A stretch of DNA of 59,381 nucleotides from JBBQKI01 sp038326725 (GCA_038326725.1 JBBQKI010000012.1:1-59381); one strand, 5' to 3'; counted from the first letter of the stretch, positions 43,684 to 53,651 are shown. Numbers and translations: made by a program. Notes: generated by a model not told the origin, from the sequence alone.

Positions 43684-44802
43684 TTAATTGTTTTTAGTTT
43701 TTAACACTTCGGGAAGGTCTGTTTTTTTTCCGTTTTTAAAAGAAACAATATAGGCAGAAGGATATCCTTTTTGTTGGGCAAAGGTTTTCATTAACTGGAT
43801 TTTGTTGTAATCGGAAGTGCTTCCATAATAATATTTGAAAAAACCATCTTCTTGGATACGTGATATCTCCTTCAAACCATTAAAATTGGAAGGTTTTGTG
43901 TCGGTTTTTTTGCGGGTTGCAGAAAGTTGGACCTTAAATTCCACCCCCTTGAAGTTATTTTCCTCCACAGTTTCAAGAGCTTCGGTGATTTCCGCTTCAT
44001 CAATTATAGGGTTTTTTGAATCGTTGGTAGTCATGGAAAGGCTGTTTTTATAGCTTATTATGGCATTTGCAATTTCCTCAGCCATTTCATTCTGCCCTTT
44101 TGGGGAATTAAGGTATTTTCCTTCTTCATTATTGGTCAAGAAACCCGTTTCTATAAGTACACTGGGCATATAGCAATTATGAAGCACCCAAAACCCAGCC
44201 TGTTTTACACTGCGGTCGTTTCGTTTTAATTTATTGGTGAAATTATTTTGAACCAAACTGGCAAGCAGTATACTTTGGTCCAGATATTCTTCCTGCATCA
44301 AGGTCAAACCAATTAAGGATTCCGGTGCATTGGGATCAAAACCAGCATATTTTTCTTCATAATCTTCTTCCAGAAAAATAACTTCATTTTCTTTTTTTGC
44401 CACTTCAAAGTTAGCTTGACTTTTATGCAAACCCAACACAAAGGTTTCGGTGCCGAAAGCTTGACTATTGTGCGCGTTGCAATGTACCGAAACAAAAAGA
44501 TCGGCATCAGCTTTATTGGCAATGGCTGCCCTTGCCCTTAATTCTAAAAATACATCGGTCTTTCGGGTATAAATTACTTTTATATCAGGGTTTTTTTCAA
44601 GGATCGCCCCTACTTTCAAAACAATATTAAGGGCTATTTCGGCTTCTTCATAACCATTCCCTTTATTACCAGGGTCGTGCCCGCCGTGTCCGGCATCCAA
44701 AACCACCACAAAGGGTTTTGCTGGAGGGTTATTAATGGAAAATGATGATAGGAACGCAATGCATGCTGCAAGTACGAAAAAGGAAATAAACTTCGTTGTC
44801 AT
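43684..44802 (-). CDS. N-acetylmuramoyl-L-alanine amidase (Amidase_3) with C-terminal SPOR-like region
   Basis: A 372-residue exported Zn amidase. A signal peptide (about 1-24) precedes the catalytic domain, with VVLDAGHGGHDPG, NGYEEAEIALNI, SVHCNAHNS and LIETGFLTN supplying the His, Glu, His and Glu ligands. The C-terminal ~80 residues (EFKVQLSATRKKTDTKPSNF...KYYYGSTSDYNKIQLMK) resemble a SPOR peptidoglycan-binding domain. It splits stem peptides from septal murein. It is divergent from lptD, with 130 bases between their starts. Confidence 0.9.
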   Translation of the reverse strand: MTTKFISFFVLAACIAFLSSFSINNPPAKPFVVVLDAGHGGHDPGNKGNGYEEAEIALNIVLKVGAILEKNPDIKVIYTRKTDVFLELRARAAIANKADADLFVSVHCNAHNSQAFGTETFVLGLHKSQANFEVAKKENEVIFLEEDYEEKYAGFDPNAPESLIGLTLMQEEYLDQSILLASLVQNNFTNKLKRNDRSVKQAGFWVLHNCYMPSVLIETGFLTNNEEGKYLNSPKGQNEMAEEIANAIISYKNSLSMTTNDSKNPIIDEAEITEALETVEENNFKGVEFKVQLSATRKKTDTKPSNFNGLKEISRIQEDGFFKYYYGSTSDYNKIQLMKTFAQQKGYPSAYIVSFKNGKKTDLPEVLKTKNN

Positions 44803-44876
44803 AGTACTGGTAACGGTTGATAAAAAAGGATATTTTAAAAAAATGGTTTAAAAAAACAATCCCAAAGAAATATGCT

Positions 44877-44884
44877 TAATTTTG
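44877..44884 (+). promoter_or_regulatory. Probable -7 element of lptD (TAATTTTG)
   Basis: TAATTTTG is an exact TAnnTTTG match. Transcription from it would begin near 44891, after the first in-frame TTG (44882), so the real lptD start must be further on. Confidence 0.45.
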
Positions 44885-44932
44885 AGCTTTCCAAAAACTA
44901 AGCCAAATCTACAACATAATAGCACCGTAGCA

Positions 44933-47656
44933 TTGCAGGAACACAGGCATTCATTAACAATCTTCTTAACAGTATTGCTCCTTTGCAGTGCCACCATGTA
45001 CTCGCAAGAAATTCCAAGGCAGGACCAAGTGAACCTGCCCGCATCTGCTTTGGAAGATACCATCACCATATCCGCAAGCCCCATTGTGGAAGGAATAATA
45101 GCAGAAGAAATAAATGAGCAAGCAGTGGATACGGTTAAAGTAGATACCATACTTCCGGAAAAGGAAATATTGACCGATGTGGTGGAATATTACGGGGAAG
45201 ATTATGTGTATTTAAACAAAAAGGAGCAAAAGGTCTATATGTACAATAAGGCTTTCATCATTTATGACGATATGAGAATTGATGCAGGCTTGATTATTCT
45301 CGATTACAACAAGAACGAAGTTTATGCAAAGGGGATCGATAGTGCCGGTGTCTACTCGCAACGCCCGGTTTTTGTTCAGGCTGCAAACAAAGTAGAGCCC
45401 GATTCTATCCGTTTTAATTTTGATTCCCAAAAAGCTTTGGTCTATAACTCGCGGACTGTACAAAATGATTTTAGGGTAATTTCCCAAGTCACCAAAAAAG
45501 AAAATGATTCAGTTTATTACCTGCGCAATGTAAAATTCACCACTTCAAAAAATATAGACGATCCCGAATATTATTTTTATACCCGAAAAGCGAAATTTGT
45601 CCCGCAGAAAAAAATCGTTACCGGGCTAACCAATATGTACATCGCAGACGTACCCACGCCCATTGGTCTGCCATTCGCCTATTTTCCGTTGACCGAAGAC
45701 CGTACCTCGGGCTTTATTTTTCCCACCATTGGCGAAAACAGCAACCGGGGGTTTTTCTTCCAAAACGGCGGATATTATTTTGCAATCAGCGATTATCTGG
45801 ACATAAGCGTGCTGGGTGATTATTATACCAACGGCAGTTACGGCCTTCGGGGGGAATCCACTTATGTGCTACGCTACAAATACCGGGGCAACGTTAGTGT
45901 GCGTTATGAAAGTTTGATCAACAGTGAAAGGGGTTTTCCTGATTTCAGTGAAAGCTCCATTTATAACTTTCGCTGGACACATACCCAAGATACCAAATCG
46001 AACCCCAGTTCGCGTTTTTCCGCTTCGGTGAATTTGGGGAGCAGCCAATATTTTTCGGAATCCATCAATCAAACGAACAACGCCAGTGCGCTGGTGAACA
46101 CCCTGAGTTCTTCCATTTCCTATGCTAAAACCTTTGAAGGCGAACCACAAGTAAATTTGACGCTTGCCGCTACACATTCACAAAATACCCAGTCCGAACA
46201 GATAACCATGTCCTTGCCCAACCTTAACGCCAGCATGTCGCGGGTGTTCCCTTTTGCGCCTTCCACGGGAATAAAAAAAGGAATTATTCAAAACATCAAT
46301 TTTCAATATGACCTTTCCGCCGAAAACCGGATTTTGACCGTTGATTCGCTTTTCTTTAGGCCCGAAATGTTTGAGTCGGCACAAATTGGAGCAAGGCATT
46401 CCATCCCAATCAGCACCAACTTCAAGATTTTAAAATACCTTAGCGCCTCGGCGGGGACAAGTTTTCAGGAAACCTGGGTTTTAAAATCCATTCGAAAAAG
46501 GTTTGATATAAACGCAAATAATGGATTGGGTGCCGTGGTGACCGATACTGTACCGGGTTTTGAAAGTTACCGCACCTATAATTTTTCAACCAGTTTGGGA
46601 ACCACTGTGTACGGGACATTCAATTTTGGGCAAGGAAAAAAAATACAAGCATTACGGCATACCATGAGGCCTTCCATTGGGTATAACATCAATCCCGCTT
46701 TTGATCGCTATTATGATGAATTCATAGTTCCCGATACTGCCGACCCGGACTTGAATGATGAAATTCAATCATATTCTCGATTTGAAAATACGCTCTTTGG
46801 AGCGCCCGGAAAGAATTTCTCAAGTAGTATCGGATTTTCTTTGAGCAACAATTTGGAAGCGAAAGTTAGGGATCGAGATTCCACGGCCCTTGAACCAAAG
46901 AAGGTTATTATTTTAAACAACCTGAATTTTTCGACTGCCTACAACTTGGCCGGAGATTCGCTCAGGCTCAACCCTATAAACTTTTCAGGAGGAATTCCCA
47001 TTATTGAAAAATTGGATATTAACTTCAGTGGGGTTTTAGACCCTTATGCCTTGAACAGCAATAACCAGCGAATCGATGTTTTCAATATCGACAACGGGGG
47101 CAGTCTTTTCCGATTGGCCAATGCCAATGTGAGCATCAATTATTCTTTTTCCAGCCGTGATTTTGAGACAACCGAGACCGATAAGATCGATAATGAAACT
47201 TTTCGAAACGGAGGCCGCCCCGATGACCTTTTCGGGCAGACCACCGATATTTATGATGGGGAAATTTATGATGAAGTAGACGAAGAAGTTGACAAAACCG
47301 ATATTGGCTGGTATGATTACTCCATTCCGTGGGATTTAAGGTTTGCATACACGGTAACCTATTCCAATCGGCAGCGTGAAAATGAAATTTCATCCCAATC
47401 GCTGATGTTCAGTTCCAATTTGGAGCTTTCGCCCCGGTGGACCGTTGGGGTTTCCTCGGGCTACGATTTTAAGAATGAAGGCGTAACGCTGACCCAATTT
47501 AGATTCCAACGAGATCTTGAAAGTTGGCAGTTGAGCTTTAACTGGACGCCCATTGGTAGCATCAATACTTCTTGGTATTTTTATGTGGGGATAAAATCCT
47601 CAGTGCTGAGCGATATCAAATATGATAAACGAAGGGAAGCCGATCAACAGCTCTAA
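44933..47656 (+). CDS. lptD: LPS-assembly outer-membrane protein LptD-like
   Basis: A 907-residue outer-membrane protein when read from the TTG at 44933. That start gives a short n-region, MQEHRHSLTIFLTVLLL, a signal peptide, and cleavage near MYSQ. An upstream TTG at 44882 would overlap the -7 element. The N-terminal LptA/OstA-like region (about 80-210: YVYLNKKEQKVYMYNKAFIIYDDMRIDAG) precedes a large beta-barrel, ending in aromatic-rich strands (YFYVGIKSSVLSDIKYDKR). LptD inserts LPS into the outer leaflet with LptE. The amidase, MCE protein and LptD are a common envelope neighbourhood in Flavobacteriia. Confidence 0.88.
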   Translation: MQEHRHSLTIFLTVLLLCSATMYSQEIPRQDQVNLPASALEDTITISASPIVEGIIAEEINEQAVDTVKVDTILPEKEILTDVVEYYGEDYVYLNKKEQKVYMYNKAFIIYDDMRIDAGLIILDYNKNEVYAKGIDSAGVYSQRPVFVQAANKVEPDSIRFNFDSQKALVYNSRTVQNDFRVISQVTKKENDSVYYLRNVKFTTSKNIDDPEYYFYTRKAKFVPQKKIVTGLTNMYIADVPTPIGLPFAYFPLTEDRTSGFIFPTIGENSNRGFFFQNGGYYFAISDYLDISVLGDYYTNGSYGLRGESTYVLRYKYRGNVSVRYESLINSERGFPDFSESSIYNFRWTHTQDTKSNPSSRFSASVNLGSSQYFSESINQTNNASALVNTLSSSISYAKTFEGEPQVNLTLAATHSQNTQSEQITMSLPNLNASMSRVFPFAPSTGIKKGIIQNINFQYDLSAENRILTVDSLFFRPEMFESAQIGARHSIPISTNFKILKYLSASAGTSFQETWVLKSIRKRFDINANNGLGAVVTDTVPGFESYRTYNFSTSLGTTVYGTFNFGQGKKIQALRHTMRPSIGYNINPAFDRYYDEFIVPDTADPDLNDEIQSYSRFENTLFGAPGKNFSSSIGFSLSNNLEAKVRDRDSTALEPKKVIILNNLNFSTAYNLAGDSLRLNPINFSGGIPIIEKLDINFSGVLDPYALNSNNQRIDVFNIDNGGSLFRLANANVSINYSFSSRDFETTETDKIDNETFRNGGRPDDLFGQTTDIYDGEIYDEVDEEVDKTDIGWYDYSIPWDLRFAYTVTYSNRQRENEISSQSLMFSSNLELSPRWTVGVSSGYDFKNEGVTLTQFRFQRDLESWQLSFNWTPIGSINTSWYFYVGIKSSVLSDIKYDKRREADQQL

Positions 47657-47696
47657 ATTGGTTGTCGGTTTTGGGTGCTGGGTTGTAGAATTGATA
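47657..47696 (+). repeat. G/T-rich degenerate repeat, first half of a second bipartite element
   Basis: Right after the lptD stop: GGTTGTCGG, TTTTGGGTGCTGGG and TTGTAG units. It resembles 3769-3806, and both lie just past a stop codon and before a TTATTCAC array. Confidence 0.5.
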
Positions 47697-47703
47697 GATT
47701 AAA

Positions 47704-47747
47704 TTACTTATTCACTTATTCACTTATTCAATAATTCACTAAATCAC
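47704..47747 (+). repeat. TTATTCAC tandem repeats upstream of ridA
   Basis: Near-perfect 8-base units (TTATTCAC twice, then TTATTCAA, TAATTCAC and TAAATCAC). The array ends 5 bases before the ridA ATG. It is the clearest member of the family. Confidence 0.65.
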
Positions 47748-47751
47748 AATA

Positions 47752-48132
47752 ATGAAAAAAATTATAAAAACCCTAAACGCCCCCGCCCCCATCGGTCCAT
47801 ACAACCAAGCAGTCTTAAAAGGAAACTTGCTTTTTGTTTCGGGGCAAATTGCCATCGATCCTAAATCGGGTGATCTGAAATTGGATTCCATAGCCATTGA
47901 AACAAAACAAGTGATGGAAAACCTAAAAGCCATCCTTTCAGAAGCGGGAATGACCTTTGAGAATGTTTTGAAATCTTCCATTTTTATAACAGACATGAAT
48001 AATTTCAGTGCCGTGAACGAAGTTTATGGTTCCTTTTTTAATGAAAACACGGCCCCGGCGCGGGAAACGGTGGAGGTTTCAAATCTGCCCAAATTCGTAA
48101 ATGTGGAAATTTCGGTGATTGCGGGATTTTAA
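47752..48132 (+). CDS. ridA: RidA family reactive intermediate deaminase
   Basis: A 126-residue YjgF/RidA protein. It begins KTLNAPAPIGPYNQAVLKGNLLFVSGQI, has the conserved VLKSSIFITDMNNFSAVNEVYGSFF segment, and ends APARETVEVSNLPKFVNVEISVIAGF with the active-site Arg (PARETV) and the glutamate near the C-terminus. It hydrolyses reactive 2-aminoacrylate and imine intermediates. It sits just downstream of a TTATTCAC array and convergent with tamB. Confidence 0.93.
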   Translation: MKKIIKTLNAPAPIGPYNQAVLKGNLLFVSGQIAIDPKSGDLKLDSIAIETKQVMENLKAILSEAGMTFENVLKSSIFITDMNNFSAVNEVYGSFFNENTAPARETVEVSNLPKFVNVEISVIAGF

Positions 48133-48143
48133 ATTTTAAAGCC

Positions 48144-51100
48144 CTAATCCTCCTTGGTACCGTTTAAATCAGCCGGATAAGATGAATCATCCGGGGTTAT
48201 TGGAATGCCTTCTTCGGATTCCAAGGTTAGTTTTTTATTGAAAAGTTTAAAGAACAGTTCCCGGAAGGTGTCAAAATCCACAGTATACGAAATTCCCACC
48301 CCCTGTTCAAAAATCTGGTCCTCGCCAATAAATTGCAGGTCGGCTTGCCGGTTGAAAAAACTCATCCGCAAGCTGCCATCTTCATTCACCAGCCATTGCA
48401 CTTCAATATCGCCTGCAACTGCAGTTTCGTTTACACCCCCAACGGGAACGCCAACTTTTCCATTAACGAGGATACGCTCATTTATTTTAGTGGAAATGGT
48501 AACACCAACTTGGCCGCCAGTTTCATAGGTTGGAGTCCTCTCCCCAACGGTATAATCTAAAGCAAAAACAATTTTTGCATCCTCATCAGTAAATAAATCA
48601 CTCACCAAACTGGAAACCCTGTCGGCTAGGGTTCCGCTAAAAGCATTGGTGCCCCCAAAATCATCATTCACGAATGAATTCGATGCAATCAAGAAAAGGG
48701 CTTGTTTTTGACGTTGCTCTTCATTTTGCAGTTTATATTCCAGCTCACTTTGTAGGGTTGAACTTGTTCGGGGAAATTCTATACGAAAAGTTAGGTCCGG
48801 CTGTATCAATTCCCCTTTTAAGTCGATATAAACTTCTACGGGAATCTTCCGATTTGCCGTGGGGTTATCCAAAAGCACCGACGGGTTTGCGTTGGTTTTA
48901 TACAAAGCGCTTAAATTAAGTTGTGCCCGTTCCGGAGAACCTTCCCAATTAATGGTACCTCCCCCCACCACTTCCAGGTTTTTTTGAATAAGGCCACCAT
49001 ACCTAAAGTCAAAATTCCCATCATAAACCACAAAGCCCCCATACATCTGGAATTTCCCCAAGGTATTTATCCGGATCAACAGCGTGCCTTCACCCCTGCC
49101 CTTTAAAGTGGTATTATTCACTTTATCGACTACTACTTCCACTACAGCATTGGTATTGATATCCAAGTCAAAATCCATCGTCAAACCTTTAACTTCTTTC
49201 GAAACAATGGTTTCGCCCCGTATCCTGGCTTCTTTTTCATCGGGTGATAAAAACCGAACAAAGGAAGCATCACTTATGGCTTCCGTATCGCTGATCGGGA
49301 TTTTAAAGGTGGTGCCCTCTTCGGTGGTTGCTGCGACTTTAATCACGAGTTCGTCGGTGGGCCCTGTTATACTTGCATTTCCGCTAATGAATGCAGTACC
49401 GTAATAAAGAGCGTCCTCATCGGGCGGGGTGTCCAGCACCACCAAGCGTTCCGGCGCGTCAATGTTTAAGTTCAATTCCCAATTCCTGAAATTGGAATGG
49501 GTGGCGTTACCGCTAAGTCTACCAACAGTATTGAATTTTGTATCGGTGATCCCCGTTGAGCCAATATCGAATTTATTTTTGGTAACTATGATTTGTGTAT
49601 CGTCCTCAATATCAAAATCGACGTTTAAAAAGGGGATTTTCAAACCACTGTTTTCCAACGAAAAACGCCCGAGGATATCCGGTGATTTATAGTTGCCGGA
49701 AACCTGTGCGCTTCCGGAAAGAAGCCCTCGGATATTGGAAATTACTTCGCCGCCAAAAGGGCTAAAGGCCTGCATGTTGAATTCGTTCAAATCCACGTTC
49801 AAAAATATTTGCGGATTTTTCCCCGAAATGTTGATGTTCCCAATGGCACTGATGGATTGCACATTATTGTTCGTCAACGTGGTGTTGATGTCATATTGGG
49901 TTAAATTTTCATTCCCGCTTATTTCCAAAATCAAATCCCCAAACGCGGTTTCGTTAATGATAACGTTATCAATGGTTATTGCAGAATTTGGGTAATAGGC
50001 CCCATCGCGCTGCAGGAAAGCCAATTCTCCGTTAATGTTTCCCTGTAGCTCCAAGCTGTCAATATATGGCGTTATGTTGCCTAGGTTCACATCTGTGAAG
50101 CGGAGCTTTATGTCTTTATAAGTGGAATCTCGTATGATTCCAGCCATTTCTATTAATTCATCATTATGGCTTAAAACAAGGGAATCTATCCTTACGCGTG
50201 AAAAATTTTCATCAAAAACCACTTTGTTGGAATTGTTGTTGTCTTCGTTTAGGTACCAAACATTTTCTTTATAAGTAATGTCCGACCTTTTTACCCCCAC
50301 AACTGAATTCCCATTTTGGTTTATAGTATGGTAAAGCGAAAGGTTAAAAAGGTCTTCCTGCCTTTCTCCCCCCTTAAATTCCGACCGAACATACATGGTA
50401 TCGTTAAGAGTTTTATTAATAATGCTCACATCCACCAAATTGTAAAAACCTGTATAAACAGAATCAACCTCTATATAAGTATTATACAAAGGGTTATCAT
50501 TGTCCACCTGAATGTTCACATTACCTAAATAATTTTTCAATATCAGTATTTCCGGGGAGCGAAAATCCAAGGTAAATTCTGAATCATCGGAAGAAACAGA
50601 ACCCCGGATTTGGGTATTTTCCCCAAGTTGAAGTTCGGGCACAAAAACGTCCACAATCTTATTGTAAATCACAAATTGATAATCCAAATACTGATTGGTA
50701 GTGACTTCAGCTGGAATAAAATTCGCATAAATGTTGCCAATGCCGTTCAAAAAAAGATTGGGGATATCAGCAATTAAAAACTCCCCGTTGATGCGCCCGG
50801 TTATAATATCTGGGGAATTGATCTCGATGGTGCGAACGGGGCCATCAAAAGAGGAAATGACCTTAAAATCGTCAAAGTAAAAGTTATCGTTTTCGTTTTG
50901 GTAAAAAGTTTGGTTGAACGAGATGGTCCCGGAAACATTATCAATAGTAGTTCCATCCATATCTACCACCACCTTTCCGGTAAATACAGAAATACTGTCG
51001 CGGGTTACCAAATTTAATTGATGGAGCTCCGCAAACTCCACATCCGCTTCAAAATCATAGTGGTTGAAATCTTTGGAAGCATCGATTAACCCTTTGAATT

Positions 51101-52520
51101 CCAGCTTTAGATTTGGGTCATCAATGCTCAAATTTCCATTGAAAAGGGGGTTTTTCAAATTCCCGGAAAGAATGATGTTTTGATAGTTATATCCATTGAA
51201 AACCATTGACGAAATGTTACCTGAAACCTCAGTGTCAATTGTTGTTTGCGAAAAACCACGTCCGTCAAATTCAAGGTTGGCGTTGGTTTTTCCCAAACTG
51301 GGGGTGTTCGAGATTTTCCCGATGTCAAATTGTGTAAAAACCACATTTCCCCTATAAACAGCATTGGAAATGTTATTGAAATTACTCATTTCCAGTTCCG
51401 TTTGAGCACGACCGATTGCAGTATTTATAATGCTGATGGTAGAAAGTTCCGTTGGCGTAATCCTGGTATCTCCCCTGAAATCAACATTCCCCAACGGTTT
51501 TAGTTCTTCGGGTAACATATTACCCAGAACCCTTGGCATAAACCTTCTTAATTCATAATAGCTTGTTTGGAAAATATGATTTGAAGCGGTAATCGAATAA
51601 TCGCCTTCACCGGTCAATAAATTTTCAAAGGAAAAATCCCCCGCTACACGGGTTTCGTTGGATTGCATTTGAACATTGGTGAAAACAAAATCATTGAGCG
51701 TGCCTTTTAAATTTCCTTGCAATTCAATAACTTGATCGGTCGCAAATTCATTATAAAAAGCATTGATATCGCTTGTGGCCACTTGCGATTCCTCAAAAGT
51801 GGCATTAATAAACACATCGTTTATAAAATCGGCCATCCCTTTCTTGGTATCCAAAATTACTTCCCCAACAATTTTTGAATTTTCTGTTTCGAGCAACAAG
51901 TCCTTCAAAACGATTTCTGTTTGGGTATAGGAAAAATCTGCTTCCATCTGGACCACTTTAATTCCCCAATTGGTAAGCATGGACAGTTCTTGGATATTCG
52001 CTTTTATATCTGGCCCGTTAACCTTAAAATTATTTGCCACTAAGTTTAGGTTTTGCAAATTGAGCACTTCGGGTTTATCCAGGTTTTCATTGGTAAACTT
52101 TACATGACTGTCCACTAGGGCAATATCATTGCTGAAAAGTGAAAACGGGCTTTCCGATTTTTTACCGGTATCAAACTTTTTAGCGAAAACGGTAAGGTTA
52201 TCGACATCTTCGCCTTTGTAGGTTTTTATATAAAGTTTGGCTCGGGTGAGCAGAATATCCCCAAAGCCCAGGTCGCCCTTTATCAGGTTTTGAAAACTTA
52301 AAATATTGGTTTGCAATTCCTTGCCGTAGATCAAAGTATCTTGATGATGGTCCGCTATATATATATCCCGCACATCCACTTCCCCTTTCCAGTTAAGGCC
52401 TAAGCGTTTAATGTGGATGTCTGTGCCGTAGGTTTCGTTGAGATTTTTGGTAACTTTCCCCGCTACATAAGTTTGCACGGAAGGAATGGAAAGAATTATA
52501 ACCAATAAAATAATAAGCAA
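48144..52520 (-). CDS. TamB-domain translocation and assembly module protein
   Basis: A giant 1458-residue protein with an N-terminal membrane anchor and a long beta-helical tube; the C-terminal DUF490/TamB domain (about 1000-1430, with ELEYKLQNEEQRQKQALFLIASNSF) is clear. It bridges the periplasm and helps move phospholipids or assemble outer-membrane proteins. The first standard codon is a TTG inside the hydrophobic anchor. The 18 codons before it, back to an in-frame TAA at 52575, encode a basic, anchor-like KRIKKLSKIILRIF but contain no ATG, GTG or TTG, so the true start is uncertain. It is divergent from tsaD. Confidence 0.85.
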   Translation of the reverse strand: MLIILLVIILSIPSVQTYVAGKVTKNLNETYGTDIHIKRLGLNWKGEVDVRDIYIADHHQDTLIYGKELQTNILSFQNLIKGDLGFGDILLTRAKLYIKTYKGEDVDNLTVFAKKFDTGKKSESPFSLFSNDIALVDSHVKFTNENLDKPEVLNLQNLNLVANNFKVNGPDIKANIQELSMLTNWGIKVVQMEADFSYTQTEIVLKDLLLETENSKIVGEVILDTKKGMADFINDVFINATFEESQVATSDINAFYNEFATDQVIELQGNLKGTLNDFVFTNVQMQSNETRVAGDFSFENLLTGEGDYSITASNHIFQTSYYELRRFMPRVLGNMLPEELKPLGNVDFRGDTRITPTELSTISIINTAIGRAQTELEMSNFNNISNAVYRGNVVFTQFDIGKISNTPSLGKTNANLEFDGRGFSQTTIDTEVSGNISSMVFNGYNYQNIILSGNLKNPLFNGNLSIDDPNLKLEFKGLIDASKDFNHYDFEADVEFAELHQLNLVTRDSISVFTGKVVVDMDGTTIDNVSGTISFNQTFYQNENDNFYFDDFKVISSFDGPVRTIEINSPDIITGRINGEFLIADIPNLFLNGIGNIYANFIPAEVTTNQYLDYQFVIYNKIVDVFVPELQLGENTQIRGSVSSDDSEFTLDFRSPEILILKNYLGNVNIQVDNDNPLYNTYIEVDSVYTGFYNLVDVSIINKTLNDTMYVRSEFKGGERQEDLFNLSLYHTINQNGNSVVGVKRSDITYKENVWYLNEDNNNSNKVVFDENFSRVRIDSLVLSHNDELIEMAGIIRDSTYKDIKLRFTDVNLGNITPYIDSLELQGNINGELAFLQRDGAYYPNSAITIDNVIINETAFGDLILEISGNENLTQYDINTTLTNNNVQSISAIGNINISGKNPQIFLNVDLNEFNMQAFSPFGGEVISNIRGLLSGSAQVSGNYKSPDILGRFSLENSGLKIPFLNVDFDIEDDTQIIVTKNKFDIGSTGITDTKFNTVGRLSGNATHSNFRNWELNLNIDAPERLVVLDTPPDEDALYYGTAFISGNASITGPTDELVIKVAATTEEGTTFKIPISDTEAISDASFVRFLSPDEKEARIRGETIVSKEVKGLTMDFDLDINTNAVVEVVVDKVNNTTLKGRGEGTLLIRINTLGKFQMYGGFVVYDGNFDFRYGGLIQKNLEVVGGGTINWEGSPERAQLNLSALYKTNANPSVLLDNPTANRKIPVEVYIDLKGELIQPDLTFRIEFPRTSSTLQSELEYKLQNEEQRQKQALFLIASNSFVNDDFGGTNAFSGTLADRVSSLVSDLFTDEDAKIVFALDYTVGERTPTYETGGQVGVTISTKINERILVNGKVGVPVGGVNETAVAGDIEVQWLVNEDGSLRMSFFNRQADLQFIGEDQIFEQGVGISYTVDFDTFRELFFKLFNKKLTLESEEGIPITPDDSSYPADLNGTKED

Positions 52521-52616
52521 GACAAGGGCTGCAAAGATGCGAAGTATTATTTTACTTAGTTTTTTGATACGCTTTTAAAGTTTTAATTTTAACCCCAATA
52601 AATATACCCCTTTGCT

Positions 52617-53639
52617 TTGGCCCAAACAAATTGCTTTATTCTTGGTATCGAATCTTCCTGCGATGATACAGCCGCGGCGGTAATTAACAACGGCAGCATA
52701 TTGAGCAATGTTGTAGCCACCCAAAAAATCCACGAGGAATATGGAGGCGTTGTCCCGGAACTCGCCTCCCGTGCACACCAACAAAATATTGTTCCTGTTG
52801 TGCATCAAGCTTTGAGCAGGGCAAATATCGACAAAAAACAGTTAAGTGCCATTGCTTTTACACGCGGTCCTGGCTTAATGGGTTCATTATTAGTAGGCAC
52901 CTCATTTTCAAAGTCTTTGGCCTTTGGCTTGGGAATTCCCTTAATCGATGTAAACCATATGCAGGCCCATATTTTGGCACATTTTATAAAAGCAGAAGGG
53001 CAGACCGCTCCCCAATTTCCATTTTTGGCTTTGACCATCAGTGGCGGCCATACACAAATAGTAAAAGTGAAAGACTATTTTGAGATGGAGCTTTTGGGAC
53101 AAACCATTGACGATGCCGTGGGCGAAGCCTTTGACAAATCGGCAAAAATACTCGGGCTTCCCTATCCCGGCGGAGCGTTAATTGATAAGTTTGCACAAAA
53201 TGGCAACCCCAAAGCGTTTTCTTTTACAAAACCGAAAGTAGGCCCTTTGGATTTCAGTTTTAGTGGCCTGAAAACCGCTTTCCTTTATTTTATTGAAAGG
53301 AAAACAAAGAAAAACTCCAATTTCATTTCCGAAAATATGGAGGATATCTGTGCCAGTTTCCAACATGTTTTAGTGGATTATTTAATGGACAAAATGAAAA
53401 ATGCCGTAAAGCAGACCGGTATAAAAAAAATAGCCATTGGCGGCGGAGTTTCTGCTAACAGTGGCATCCGTAAAGCGATGGCCGATGCCGAAGTAAAATA
53501 CGGTTGGAAAACCCATATCCCACGATTTGAATTTTGCACAGATAATGCCGCAATGATTGCAATGGTGGGCGAACTGAAATACAAACAGGGCATTTTCGCC
53601 AGTAACGACATTTCCACCAAAACCCGTATCGATTTTTAA
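52617..53639 (+). CDS. tsaD: tRNA N6-threonylcarbamoyladenosine transferase TsaD
   Basis: A 340-residue Kae1/TsaD protein of the t6A37 pathway. FILGIESSCDDTAAA at the start, the metal site HMQAH (114-118), LTISGGHTQIV and GGVSANSGIR are all present. The TTG at 52617 gives the expected MAQTNCFILGIESS start and there is no ATG upstream in frame. It transfers threonylcarbamoyl from TsaC product to A37 of ANN-decoding tRNAs. It heads a plus-strand run with rsmE. Confidence 0.95.
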   Translation: MAQTNCFILGIESSCDDTAAAVINNGSILSNVVATQKIHEEYGGVVPELASRAHQQNIVPVVHQALSRANIDKKQLSAIAFTRGPGLMGSLLVGTSFSKSLAFGLGIPLIDVNHMQAHILAHFIKAEGQTAPQFPFLALTISGGHTQIVKVKDYFEMELLGQTIDDAVGEAFDKSAKILGLPYPGGALIDKFAQNGNPKAFSFTKPKVGPLDFSFSGLKTAFLYFIERKTKKNSNFISENMEDICASFQHVLVDYLMDKMKNAVKQTGIKKIAIGGGVSANSGIRKAMADAEVKYGWKTHIPRFEFCTDNAAMIAMVGELKYKQGIFASNDISTKTRIDF

Positions 53640-53651
53640 ATAGAGATAATA

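Noticed and set aside
52575..52808. 77-codon minus-strand frame ending just before tamB, considered as an upstream part of TamB
   Set aside because: It is antisense to the conserved TsaD N-terminus, and its stop is in the same frame as TamB, so it does not supply the missing start.
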